From Porticoccaceae bacterium (lineage in GTDB: Bacteria > Pseudomonadota > Gammaproteobacteria > Pseudomonadales > Porticoccaceae): 64,000 nucleotides of DNA. The DNA is taken from NCBI GenBank assembly GCA_029248755.1, contig JAQWIR010000010.1, forward strand, positions 39,638 through 103,637, given 5' to 3'. Positions 44,828 to 53,523 of the stretch are shown one piece after another (position 1 is the first letter of the stretch; each line of letters starts with the position of its first letter). Position numbers and translations under genes: made by a program. The notes under the pieces are model-generated. The model ran no database searches and was not told the DNA's origin. It was given only the letters and a program-made list of their open reading frames with translations.

Positions 44828-44988
44828 CAATGGTGTATGAGTTTATGCTTGCGAACCAATGTAAATCCATTTAATGCTTCCTGCTTGGACAGTTGACCTT
44901 GCACTATTAAATTTAGATCAAAATGAAGGTAATTTAAATTACACTGAAGCACTAACACATAAGTACTAAATATATTATTTGAAGTAAA

Positions 44989-47232
44989 TTACTTAAAAAT
45001 TGCTGATTGATTCATGTATTGACGTATACGCTTAACCTGTTGCAAGTTTTTCGAATTATCTAAAACTGCGTACGAATTTTTCAACTCTAGTACTATTTCT
45101 CTTAGTTCCTGCATACCATAAAGACCACAAAAACCAATCAAATCATGAATTAAAGGCCGGATGCTCGCTTGCTCATCAGCATGCAAACATTTTTCTAAAC
45201 TATTAAGATTTACAGTAATGGCTTGCTTTAAATCCTCTATTGGTAGGACAGCTGCTAGCATGCCTTCACTAGAAAATTTCTGTGATTTTTCTTGTAGATT
45301 TAGCGCTTCCAATAGGGTATTAATTAAATGGTCTTCATCAATAGGCTTAAGCTCTACACTTTTGGCGCCAAAAGCAATTAATTTATCCTGCTCAGAAGAT
45401 GTTATATCGGCCGTAAGTCCAATAATTGGAGGACAATTATCATTTTGACTAACAATAGTTTTTGTTGCTTCCATACCATTAATGATTGGCATATGTAGGT
45501 CCATTAGAATCAAATCAAAATTACCACTATCATTCATTTCTATGGCCTCTTGGCCATTTTTTGCAATTGAGCAAACCGCACCATGACGCTCCAATAATCG
45601 CACCATAAATTTCTGATTAAATTCATTATCTTCAGCAAGTAAGATAACCACCCCTGACAGCACCTTACCTTTTTTTGTACCCATTTCAGACAACAATGAC
45701 TGCGCAGGCGAGTCAATATCATGGCTATTTTTGGATAACTTACAGGTAAATATTACTTCAGTTCCGACATTTACTTCACTATTTATTGAAATGTCTCCAT
45801 CCATTGCATTAACCAATCGCTTTGAAATCGACAAGCCCAAACCACTTCCACCATACTGTCTATTGATGGATGTATCTTCTTGAGTAAATGGTTCAAACAA
45901 TGTTGGAATTTTATCTTTGACTATGCCTTTACCGGTATCGGTAATGCAAAATTTTAAATCATCATAGGCATTATCAAAATCTAATGCGCTTAAATGTAAT
46001 GAAACGGATCCAAACTCAGTAAATTTTATGGCATTATTAACCAAATTTGTAATTATCTGAGCTAAGCGCACTGCATCTCCATATACCCGCGTAGGCACTC
46101 TATCTTCAATAGAAATATTAAAGTCTAGGCCTTTTTCTCTCGCCTGTAAGAGGAATAATAAATTCAAATCCTCAATCAATTTATCCAAAGCAAAGGAACT
46201 ATTATTTAAACTATAGCCGCCAAGATCAGCTTTAGAAAAATCAAGAACATCATCAATCATCGTCAATAAAACTGTTGAACATCGCTGAATTACGCTCAAC
46301 TGTTCCTCGCGCTTAGATTCGCTCACCTCAGTAAACAACATATTTGAAAAGCCTAAAACAGCGGTTAATGGCGTTCTTAACTCATGACTCATTCTCGCCA
46401 AAAACTGATCTTTAGCAAGCATGGCTTCCTCTAACTTTGCTAAGGCCACTTTAAGCTGGCTAGTAGCTCGATTAATTTCACTCTGCATCAGTTGATTTGA
46501 CTCTCGAACACTAGCTGCTAAGCCATTAATACCTCGCGATAAATGTGCTAATTCAGCAATATCAGTTTCTGATGCACCAACATCCAAATTACCGGACTCC
46601 ATCGTTGCTACCACATTTGTTAAATCCTCTAGGGGGTCAGATACAGTTCTGCTAATACGAATGGAGAGCAAGAAAGCTAATAGAAAACTAAAGGAAACTA
46701 CAGTTGATGCGGTTAAAAAGAAGCTATGTTCTTTTTCCCTCATTAATTTGTCACTCAGCGACACTAATACCCAACCGATCTTTTCAGGCTCATAATTCAT
46801 CGGGTCTTCATAGTCCATAATTGGCGATCGGTCGGAAAGTATTTCAGAAAAGAAATACCAGTGTCCATCAAACTCAAAAGGCTCGCTGCGATCAAAATAT
46901 TTTGGTAATTTTTCGAAATCAAGATCGCCAATCGTTATTGGCTCTTGATCGGTATAACTATAAAATACTATTCCCGCGACAGAAGGTGTTTCTAAAGTAG
47001 CATAACTTAAAGAATCTAAGCTTTTACGGTCACCCGAATAAAGTGCAAAGGCAGTATTTTGCGAAACCTGACGCACAGCTATTTGCCCTGTATCTTGCAA
47101 ATTACCAAGCATTTCTGCTTTTTGGTAAGAAATAAAATAATAGCCCATTAATATACTTAAAAGAGTCAAAGGAATTAATCCCGTCACTAAAAGTCGAGAA
47201 GAAATACTATTGCGGGTAGGAAGATACCTCAT
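44989..47232 (-). CDS. BarA-like hybrid sensor histidine kinase (HK-REC-HPt)
   Basis: Inner-membrane phosphorelay kinase of 747 residues. In order: membrane helix (about 13-35), periplasmic sensor of about 130 residues, membrane helix (about 170-192), HAMP, HisKA with phospho-His in FLARMSHELRTPLTAVLGFS, and HATPase (NLVNNAIKF, DTGKGI, GGSGLGLSI). Then come a receiver domain (LLAEDNEFNQKF, phospho-Asp in ILMDLHMP, Lys in ELKPID) and a C-terminal HPt with the candidate His in IHDLIGFCGLYGM. Its start overlaps the binding-protein stop by four bases, so the two are coupled. It probably phosphorylates the LuxR-type regulator at 50383. The signal is unknown. Confidence 0.9.
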   Translation of the reverse strand: MRYLPTRNSISSRLLVTGLIPLTLLSILMGYYFISYQKAEMLGNLQDTGQIAVRQVSQNTAFALYSGDRKSLDSLSYATLETPSVAGIVFYSYTDQEPITIGDLDFEKLPKYFDRSEPFEFDGHWYFFSEILSDRSPIMDYEDPMNYEPEKIGWVLVSLSDKLMREKEHSFFLTASTVVSFSFLLAFLLSIRISRTVSDPLEDLTNVVATMESGNLDVGASETDIAELAHLSRGINGLAASVRESNQLMQSEINRATSQLKVALAKLEEAMLAKDQFLARMSHELRTPLTAVLGFSNMLFTEVSESKREEQLSVIQRCSTVLLTMIDDVLDFSKADLGGYSLNNSSFALDKLIEDLNLLFLLQAREKGLDFNISIEDRVPTRVYGDAVRLAQIITNLVNNAIKFTEFGSVSLHLSALDFDNAYDDLKFCITDTGKGIVKDKIPTLFEPFTQEDTSINRQYGGSGLGLSISKRLVNAMDGDISINSEVNVGTEVIFTCKLSKNSHDIDSPAQSLLSEMGTKKGKVLSGVVILLAEDNEFNQKFMVRLLERHGAVCSIAKNGQEAIEMNDSGNFDLILMDLHMPIINGMEATKTIVSQNDNCPPIIGLTADITSSEQDKLIAFGAKSVELKPIDEDHLINTLLEALNLQEKSQKFSSEGMLAAVLPIEDLKQAITVNLNSLEKCLHADEQASIRPLIHDLIGFCGLYGMQELREIVLELKNSYAVLDNSKNLQQVKRIRQYMNQSAIFK

Positions 47233-48179
47233 AAATCACACCGGCCAGTATTTTTTTCTAAGTCTCTAGGAATTTCTAAATTAAGATGCCAGGCCACCGT
47301 TTTATTAAACTTTACCGTACAGTATCTGGGTAAATGCATCTGATTTTTATGGTTTTTAGTTAGTAATGAATCTATTAGCTCTGCCGTTTGTTTTGAGACA
47401 TCTTGCGGTGATGAATATACTGATGCTAAAGCACCCGCCGCCACATAATTAGCAGAGTAGCCTATAACCGGCACACGGTGTCTATACGCTAGCTGCAAGA
47501 TCCATTTTGCGGTTGTTACATTAATAAGATGACTATCAGCCACAGGAATAAAAACATCACTGGATTTAATGACAGGATCAAGCTGTCTAATTGGATTCTG
47601 ATCGGGATCAATCAAAAGTATTTTTGGCTTTAAGTTTAATTCCTCAATAGAGTGAGTATAAAAGCTTTGATTATTTGCATTCGATGGACCGATCATAACA
47701 CCCACATCAGTCATATTTTTTATGAGTCGGCGAGTAAGATTTAAACGTCTCTCAAAAGGTTGATCCAGTAGAATAGGATTTACACCTGAGGCTAAAGCCT
47801 TAGGTATATTTCCATAATGCTTGTCAGCTAATGACTTAAATGCACTTTGAGTAATTAGGGTATTAATAACAGGCTGTGCTGTTTTTTTGGCTAAGATTTT
47901 ATCTGCAGCCGAAGTACCAAGGGTAATAATAATATCTGAAGTTTTGAGGTTCTTATCAATTTCAGCAGACTGATCGTCAATCAAAATCATGTAGCCATAA
48001 CTTTTTGATTTTTTCCAATCAGAGGTAACTAAATTAACGATCTTTTTATAATCGGGCGTATCTTTACTTAATATAAATAATGCATGATCAAACTTATTTG
48101 AATATGAATTAATAGGGGCAAATAAAAAGACCAAAAAAAGAGCAACCCGAGGAGAACAAACAGCTCTCCTCAGCGTCAT
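47229..48179 (-). CDS. ABC-type substrate-binding protein (PF04392-like), solitary
   Basis: Secreted periplasmic binding protein. Seen: a signal peptide (RVALFLVFLFAPINSYS), then a two-lobed fold with SDIIITLGTSAADKIL, VGVMIGPSNANNQSFY, DVFIPVADSHLI, RHRVPVIGYSANYVAAGALASVYSS (split). This resembles the ABC_sub_bind family. The start at 48179 has AGAGG seven bases upstream. The longer frame to 48218 lacks a good signal. No ABC permease or ATPase is nearby, and it is coupled to the kinase gene. It therefore more likely acts as the kinase's periplasmic ligand receptor than in transport. Confidence 0.8.
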   Translation of the reverse strand: MTLRRAVCSPRVALFLVFLFAPINSYSNKFDHALFILSKDTPDYKKIVNLVTSDWKKSKSYGYMILIDDQSAEIDKNLKTSDIIITLGTSAADKILAKKTAQPVINTLITQSAFKSLADKHYGNIPKALASGVNPILLDQPFERRLNLTRRLIKNMTDVGVMIGPSNANNQSFYTHSIEELNLKPKILLIDPDQNPIRQLDPVIKSSDVFIPVADSHLINVTTAKWILQLAYRHRVPVIGYSANYVAAGALASVYSSPQDVSKQTAELIDSLLTKNHKNQMHLPRYCTVKFNKTVAWHLNLEIPRDLEKNTGRCDL

Positions 48180-48259
48180 AAAGAAACCTCTTTTTAACTT
48201 ATAACCATTCATAAACAATCAAAACCTCACCATTAAAGTCCTTTTCAATAAATTTAAAA

Positions 48260-50335
48260 TTAGCTAGATCCCATTTTGATACCAAGGATATATTTGCTTT
48301 CAAAAATATTGTAAAAATAATGATCAGCGTAATCATCTCCCAAATTTTGCGCGACAAGAGATAGTTCAATCCAGTTATTGCCGTAAAACCAACGCTTGGC
48401 AGTCTTTAAATCCAAGCGAGAAAAACTTTTTTCAAGTTTGGAATCACTACCACTAACATTTGGATCATAGGCAGACTTATAGTGATATGAAGCACTTAAA
48501 TACCAGTCATTAGTAGCTTGATAGTTGAGTAGTACATTAAACATATCTTTAGGAACAGAGGTTTTATGTGATTTGTAGATATCACCAGAAGGTAAATTTG
48601 CATATAAACTATTTCCCTCAATCTCAAGATAGGTATGATTTAAATCAATTAATAATTTATGACTAGGTCTATATTTTAACTGCCACTCAATTCCTTTCAA
48701 TTGGATATTATCAGTGTTATCTCTAATGTTTATTCTATCTTGAGTTAGGCTATCGTATGGCTCCCTGCGCTGACCGATAATTTCAGAAAAACTCTCATCA
48801 AATATCCTTACGTCTAAATTAATGTGCTGTTCAGGGAAGGAACCTATATAACCTATTTCATGGCTAATTAATCTTTCATTATTGACTTCTGAATCAGCGC
48901 GTATAACGTAATTGATAACTGTACCATTGTAGTCATAAAATGTATTTTGATTACTTTCAAGAATAGATGGAAAGCGATAGCTGCTATTACTTGCAAACCT
49001 AAACATATGACTTGGAGACGATTGGTAGTTTGCAGCAACTCGATATGAACTACTACTAGCTTTACCTGAGGGTTTTTCTATGATTTGTCCGTAATTTAAA
49101 GTCCATTGATCATTAGCAGTCCATTCTAAATTGCTATAGCCTCTGTTTGTTTTTTGACTTATTTCGTCTTTGATAGGAAAAGCTTGTTTACTTTTTACAC
49201 TGTCATATCGAGAAGCAATACCCAAGTTTAGGCGCACATTATCCCATTTATAAAAATTACTTCTTAACTCAGCATCCCAACGATCGGAATATTGAAAATA
49301 TTGAGGATCTACAATCCATTGATTTTGATCAGGTTCCGCCTCTAAAATTGATTTGTAGGGTTCAGAAATTTGGTGATTATTAATTAGTCTTGAAAGCGTT
49401 ATTCCATCAGACTCATCAATAAAATCTAACGAATTATGATAGAGGATTAATTCTATATCACTCCAATCATTAGCTATATGCTTCCAGCTCAAATGTTGGT
49501 AGGTATTATCCCAAGTTCGATCAAAATATGCGTCATATCCAATGGCGGTTTCAGTTTCACCTACTCCTAACTGAATATCGATACTATCTGTAGCATTCGG
49601 TGTCCAAAGTCCATGATATCTAACAGTAACCGTTTCTGCTCCATCATCAATAGGAATAAACTTGTCTTCGCCCAAATGAAGCCCAGAAAAACTTTCAAAA
49701 CCATCATTATTTTTGATACCTAAGGTAGCTCTTGACGCTAGATCCCCAAACTGACTAACGTGACTGAATGAAGCACGCTGAACTCCCTGATTACCATAAG
49801 AAAACTTAACCTGTGTGCCTTTTTCGGTTAACGGAGAGCGAGTTACAATATTGATAGAAGCAAGAAATGCGTTACTTCCATCTGCAGGTGCATTTGATCC
49901 ACGAACCACTTCAATATACTCAATATCATCTAAATCAACTCCGAGAGTGTTCCACTCCACTGAGGAAAAAAACGACTCATAAACTGATCTTCCATCTATT
50001 TTCACCTCTAGACGGCGCGAGTATTCGCCGCCGGGAGCATGGTAGGTAACTCCAGTACGATTGGCATGAACAGAATACACCTGAAACCCAGGTACTAAAC
50101 GAAATAAATCAACCAAATCAACCGCAGTTGACGATTCAATAGTTCGCCGATCTATAATTGTGATCGCTGCAGGAACTTGCTCAAGATCCTGTTTTAAATG
50201 CGTTACACCTGTTACTGAATCAATCTCCGCAAATAAATCTTCTTCAGTAATCACCCAATTATGAGCAAAGACTTCAATCGAGAAGATATAGGTTATCATC
50301 ACCCAAACAGCGACCTTTAAACTGGGGTACTTCAT
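48260..50335 (-). CDS. TonB-dependent outer-membrane receptor of unknown ligand
   Basis: Signal peptide (VAVWVMITYIFSIEVFAHN), plug domain (VPAAITIIDRRTIESS, LVDLFRLVPGFQVYSVHANR in part, IEYIEVVRGSNAPADGSNAFLASINIVTR in part), then a beta-barrel of about 500 residues with alternating aromatic strands. The last residues are KMGSS, so the usual terminal aromatic of barrel proteins is missing. No clear TonB box. The plug with VPGF resembles vitamin/metal-type or catecholate receptors, but the ligand cannot be named. It follows the response regulator by 47 bases. Confidence 0.88.
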   Translation of the reverse strand: MKYPSLKVAVWVMITYIFSIEVFAHNWVITEEDLFAEIDSVTGVTHLKQDLEQVPAAITIIDRRTIESSTAVDLVDLFRLVPGFQVYSVHANRTGVTYHAPGGEYSRRLEVKIDGRSVYESFFSSVEWNTLGVDLDDIEYIEVVRGSNAPADGSNAFLASINIVTRSPLTEKGTQVKFSYGNQGVQRASFSHVSQFGDLASRATLGIKNNDGFESFSGLHLGEDKFIPIDDGAETVTVRYHGLWTPNATDSIDIQLGVGETETAIGYDAYFDRTWDNTYQHLSWKHIANDWSDIELILYHNSLDFIDESDGITLSRLINNHQISEPYKSILEAEPDQNQWIVDPQYFQYSDRWDAELRSNFYKWDNVRLNLGIASRYDSVKSKQAFPIKDEISQKTNRGYSNLEWTANDQWTLNYGQIIEKPSGKASSSSYRVAANYQSSPSHMFRFASNSSYRFPSILESNQNTFYDYNGTVINYVIRADSEVNNERLISHEIGYIGSFPEQHINLDVRIFDESFSEIIGQRREPYDSLTQDRINIRDNTDNIQLKGIEWQLKYRPSHKLLIDLNHTYLEIEGNSLYANLPSGDIYKSHKTSVPKDMFNVLLNYQATNDWYLSASYHYKSAYDPNVSGSDSKLEKSFSRLDLKTAKRWFYGNNWIELSLVAQNLGDDYADHYFYNIFESKYILGIKMGSS

Positions 50336-50382
50336 GAATTACTACCTCTAAAATTTCCAACCACTATACTAATTATTTTTAT

Positions 50383-51060
50383 TTAATTTTCTGCTTCAAT
50401 GTCGACAGACTCAGCTAATCCTAATTTTTGCCCCAAAATTCCAGCTTGAGTACGATTGCTTAAACCCAATGATTTGAGCATTGCGCTTACATGAACTTTA
50501 ACTGTGTTCTCTGACAAGTCCAACTCACGTGCAATTTGTTTATTGGAATGTCCACGACTTATACAACTAAGTATATCAAATTGTCGATCAGTAATTAATT
50601 CGGCAATTATTTCTACATTTACTCCAGAGTCAACTTCATCAATAACCCGAGCAACCTCTGGCAGAGCCTCTATAAGATATTTTGGGACATACTGCTCACC
50701 ATTTAATGCCTTAGAAATAGCCTCAAACAAAGCCTCCTTGGGTGCAGATTTTGTTACAAAACCAGTGACTCCTAGCTCTAAACATTTTCTGATATGAGTA
50801 GAGTTTTCGGAGGCAGATAAAACAATAATCGGCATAGACGGATAGCGATCATGAAGCAATCCTATAAGACCAAAACCTCCATATCCACCTGGCATAAAAA
50901 GATCCAGTATGATGAGATCAATATTATTTTTGGCAAGAATAGATAGAACTTCTTCACCGCGCTCAGTTGTTGTTACCTCAATATCATCCAATGTATCCAT
51001 TAAGGTTGCTTTTAGCCCTGCACATACAAAAGCATGATCATCAACAATAAGAATATGCAT
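50383..51060 (-). CDS. NarL/LuxR-family response regulator
   Basis: Receiver domain (MHILIVDDHAFVCAGLK; phospho-Asp in LIILDLFMPGG; Lys in GFVTKSAPKE) joined by a linker to a LuxR-type helix-turn-helix (LITDRQFDILSCISRGHSNKQIARELDLSENTVKVHVSAMLKSLG in order). It is the only transcription factor of the operon and the likely output of the hybrid kinase. It starts three bases after the stop of a 31-codon ORF. The inverted repeat at 51187-51205 is a candidate site for it. Confidence 0.92.
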   Translation of the reverse strand: MHILIVDDHAFVCAGLKATLMDTLDDIEVTTTERGEEVLSILAKNNIDLIILDLFMPGGYGGFGLIGLLHDRYPSMPIIVLSASENSTHIRKCLELGVTGFVTKSAPKEALFEAISKALNGEQYVPKYLIEALPEVARVIDEVDSGVNVEIIAELITDRQFDILSCISRGHSNKQIARELDLSENTVKVHVSAMLKSLGLSNRTQAGILGQKLGLAESVDIEAEN

Positions 51061-51063
51061 TAT

Positions 51064-51159
51064 TTAACCACCATGTCCATTGGATGAAAAAAAGTAACTA
51101 CATGATATCAAGCTCTCTAACTTGGCCCCAAAAAAACTATCTAAATAAGTATAAAACAT
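51064..51159 (-). CDS. 31-residue ORF with strong ribosome binding site ahead of the response regulator
   Basis: The ATG at 51159 follows GAGGAG at five bases, one of the best Shine-Dalgarno sequences in the window. The frame encodes 31 residues rich in Phe, Tyr and Ser, begins MFYTYLDSFF and ends SNGHGG. Its stop lies three bases before the regulator ATG. It could be a translated leader that controls the regulator, or a small secreted or precursor peptide. I recognise no family. Confidence 0.5.
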   Translation of the reverse strand: MFYTYLDSFFGAKLESLISCSYFFSSNGHGG

Positions 51160-51176
51160 CCTTGCTCCTCAGTCAT

Positions 51177-51205
51177 TAATTAAACATTGGGAGATACTTT
51201 CCCAA
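51177..51205 (-). promoter_or_regulatory. promoter-like pair with inverted repeat, response-regulator operon
   Basis: On the minus strand TTGGGA (51205-51200), 17 bases, TAATTA (51182-51177). The arms TTGGGA and TCCCAA (51187-51205, seven-base spacer) form a perfect 6-bp inverted repeat covering the -35 and part of the spacer. This suits an operator, perhaps for the operon's own LuxR-type regulator. Confidence 0.4.
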
Positions 51206-51277
51206 CTAGCTTTGATATTTAGCCGCTTACTGAATTAATAATAGACCCAATCCACTGAGTTTGCTTTAGAAAAAGGC

Positions 51278-51308
51278 AAAAAAAAGCGACCCTCTAGGTC
51301 GCTTTTTT
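51278..51308 (-). terminator. Rho-independent terminator after rpsP-rimM-trmD-rplS
   Basis: Stem GCGACC/GGTCGC with a five-base loop, flanked by As on one side and Ts on the other, so it can work in both directions. It lies just past the rplS stop. Confidence 0.9.
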
Positions 51309-51314
51309 CAATAG

Positions 51315-51674
51315 CTATTTTGCCAGCTTTTCTTTAATTCTTGCTGACCTTCCAGAACGATCACGAAGATAATATAACTTAGCTCTTCGAACTGCACCGC
51401 GGCGCTTAACCTCAATACTGTCAACAAGCGGGCTATAGGTTTGAAAAGTACGCTCAACACCAATACCATTTGAAATTTTTCTTACGGTAAACGCTGAGTT
51501 AAGTTGGCGGTTGCGCTTAGCCAACACGACACCTTCAAAGGCCTGAAGACGCTCGCGACTGCCTTCTTTCACTTTTACTTTTACTGAAACGGTATCACCC
51601 GGACCAAAGTCAGGTATTTTTTTTTCCATCTGCTCTGCTTCTAATGCAGCGATGATAGGCATCTTATTTGACAT
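51315..51674 (-). CDS. rplS: 50S ribosomal protein L19
   Basis: Large-subunit protein at the 30S-50S interface. Seen: [29 protein letters not shown] in order, [29 protein letters not shown] in order and [16 protein letters not shown]. Start ATG 51674 with AGGAG seven bases upstream. The frame opens five codons earlier. Last gene of rpsP-rimM-trmD-rplS. Confidence 0.98.
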   Translation of the reverse strand: MSNKMPIIAALEAEQMEKKIPDFGPGDTVSVKVKVKEGSRERLQAFEGVVLAKRNRQLNSAFTVRKISNGIGVERTFQTYSPLVDSIEVKRRGAVRRAKLYYLRDRSGRSARIKEKLAK

Positions 51675-51746
51675 CTTTTTGCTCCTCAATTTACATTGGT
51701 TGGTGGCAAGCCACCTGATTTAGAGCTCTGTACAGAGAGGATGGAC

Positions 51747-52499
51747 CTATCCTTTGCCATCATCTGCCAGCGCATCACTCATTTCCTTGAGTAAGGCTAG
51801 CTGCTCAGTATTAAGCGCTAACCTGTCCAATAAATCTGGTCTTCTTTGTTGCGTTCTCAATAGCGACTGCTTTAATCGCCACTGTCTTATTTTTTCATGG
51901 TTACCCGATAACAATACATCTGGAACCTTTAAATCTTGGTAATTGTCAGGTCGCGTATAATGCGGACAGTCTAAAAGACCCTCTGCAAATGAATCCTGAC
52001 TTGCTGATTCACTGTGGCCTAAGGCCCCGGGAATCTGCCGTATCAATGCATCAACTAAAACCATAGCGGGAATCTCACCGCCACTTAACACATAGTCACC
52101 AATTGACCATTCCTGGTCTACTTCTAGCTGGATTAATCGTTCATCAATACCTTCATAACGACCAGCTATCAGAATAATCGATTGTTCAGTTACCAAATTA
52201 TTCACGGCAGCTTGTTGCAAAACCTTACCTTGAGGAGAGAGATAAACTACTAACGGCTCTCCATCAATCCACTCTTTTGCGGCTTTAATTGCCTTGCGCA
52301 ATGGCTCAATCAAAAGAACCATACCCGGCCCACCACCATAAGGACGGTCATCAACTGTGGCGTGAGGGTCATCGGTAAAATCTCTTGGGTTAAAGCTAGA
52401 AATATCTAGTAACCCCTGATTTACCGCTCGACCACTGATGCCATAATCAGTCAATGCATCAAACATCTCTGGAAACAGAGTAATCAACGCTATTTTCAT
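51747..52499 (-). CDS. trmD: tRNA (guanine37-N1)-methyltransferase
   Basis: SPOUT-class enzyme making m1G37. Seen: [31 protein letters not shown] in part, [21 protein letters not shown] and [11 protein letters not shown] (SAM-binding trefoil knot), [14 protein letters not shown]. 250 residues. It follows rimM by 29 bases. Confidence 0.98.
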   Translation of the reverse strand: MKIALITLFPEMFDALTDYGISGRAVNQGLLDISSFNPRDFTDDPHATVDDRPYGGGPGMVLLIEPLRKAIKAAKEWIDGEPLVVYLSPQGKVLQQAAVNNLVTEQSIILIAGRYEGIDERLIQLEVDQEWSIGDYVLSGGEIPAMVLVDALIRQIPGALGHSESASQDSFAEGLLDCPHYTRPDNYQDLKVPDVLLSGNHEKIRQWRLKQSLLRTQQRRPDLLDRLALNTEQLALLKEMSDALADDGKG

Positions 52500-52528
52500 A
52501 ACTAGACCCCGCCACCTATTCCGATCAT

Positions 52529-53071
52529 TTAAAAATCGGGATCCCAGGTCACATCAATACGCTGCGCACCCAGATCAATCTTTAGTACATACTGATTAGA
52601 GTAGGGAATTAACCGTTCACGTCGATCAATACTTTCCACATCACCTTTAACCACAATGACATCGTTGGCCCCTGTCTCTAGTAATGAGGTCACAACCCCT
52701 AGTCGCTCTTCAGTATCTTTAAAGTGGTTATAAACCACTAAATTTTCAAGTTGATGCCAATAAAATTCACTATCACTCAACTCGGGTAGTAATGTTGCGT
52801 CAACTCGGATATCTTTCAGACACCAGCTTCGAGCAACATCACGATCATCAATTCCTTTGAAGCGGACCACCAAACCATCACCATGGTTTTTCCATTCATC
52901 AACCTGAACGGATTCTAGTCTACCTTCTTTATCAACCAACCATGGTTGATAGTCAAAAATTTTGCTTGCCTGCTCAGTGAAAGACATAACTTTCACCCAA
53001 CCACGCACACCAAACACAGTGGAAATCTTCCCAACAACGAGAGTTCCTTGAACAATGTTACTATTGCTCAT
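52529..53071 (-). CDS. rimM: ribosome maturation factor RimM
   Basis: 16S processing factor that binds S19. Seen: [31 protein letters not shown] and [13 protein letters not shown] (PRC-barrel), ending [10 protein letters not shown]. 180 residues, between rpsP and trmD. Confidence 0.96.
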   Translation of the reverse strand: MSNSNIVQGTLVVGKISTVFGVRGWVKVMSFTEQASKIFDYQPWLVDKEGRLESVQVDEWKNHGDGLVVRFKGIDDRDVARSWCLKDIRVDATLLPELSDSEFYWHQLENLVVYNHFKDTEERLGVVTSLLETGANDVIVVKGDVESIDRRERLIPYSNQYVLKIDLGAQRIDVTWDPDF

Positions 53072-53085
53072 AGGATAATTTCCTC

Positions 53086-53337
53086 TTATGCTGCTTGTTT
53101 AGCGGCCTCTTTAAGCAACGCTGAAACACGGTCACTAATTTGTGCACCCTGACCTTGCCAGTATGTCGCGCGATCTAAATCAATACGTAATCGCTCTTCT
53201 CCACCGCGTGCAATTGGATTAAAGAATCCAATACGCTCGATATAGCGAGCATCACGCGCTTTGCGTGAATCGGAAACCGTAATGTGGAAGAACGGACGTT
53301 TCTTTGAACCACCGCGTGCCAATCTAATTGTTACCAT
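53086..53337 (-). CDS. rpsP: 30S ribosomal protein S16
   Basis: Seen: [41 protein letters not shown] in order, then [20 protein letters not shown]. 83 residues, first gene of its operon. It has no clear Shine-Dalgarno before the ATG. Confidence 0.98.
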   Translation of the reverse strand: MVTIRLARGGSKKRPFFHITVSDSRKARDARYIERIGFFNPIARGGEERLRIDLDRATYWQGQGAQISDRVSALLKEAAKQAA

Positions 53338-53454
53338 CTACTGATACCCTATTTTTGGACGACTTTAGCGCCCTAAATTGTCTGTTTAGTCCTGCTCTTA
53401 TGCCGTACCGCTCAAATGCACCACGACCCTAAGAAAGGCGCGGTATAGTACGCG

Positions 53455-53484
53455 AAATAAAGATGAAAGGAAACCTCTTTATTT
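53455..53484. repeat. AT-rich inverted repeat between ffh and rpsP
   Basis: Arms AAATAAAGA and TCTTTATTT (9 bp, perfect) around a 12-base loop, in the 186-base gap between ffh and rpsP. It may be a weak hairpin at the end of the ffh transcript. There is no U tract. Confidence 0.35.
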
Positions 53485-53523
53485 GACGAGTTTTTATGCC
53501 TCAGGACCGTTAGTTTTAACGGG

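Larger units (their letters stand above)
44567..44988. other. rnr to sensor-kinase intergenic region, 422 bases
   Basis: No convincing long gene. It holds a minus-strand terminator (44652-44680), a perfect 8-bp palindrome TGTACCAT/ATGGTACA (44709-44726) and a second hairpin GTCGCC/GGTGAC around six As (44740-44757). It also has a short plus-strand ORF of 21 codons. The minus strand of 44680-44780 looks like structured RNA. Confidence 0.6.
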
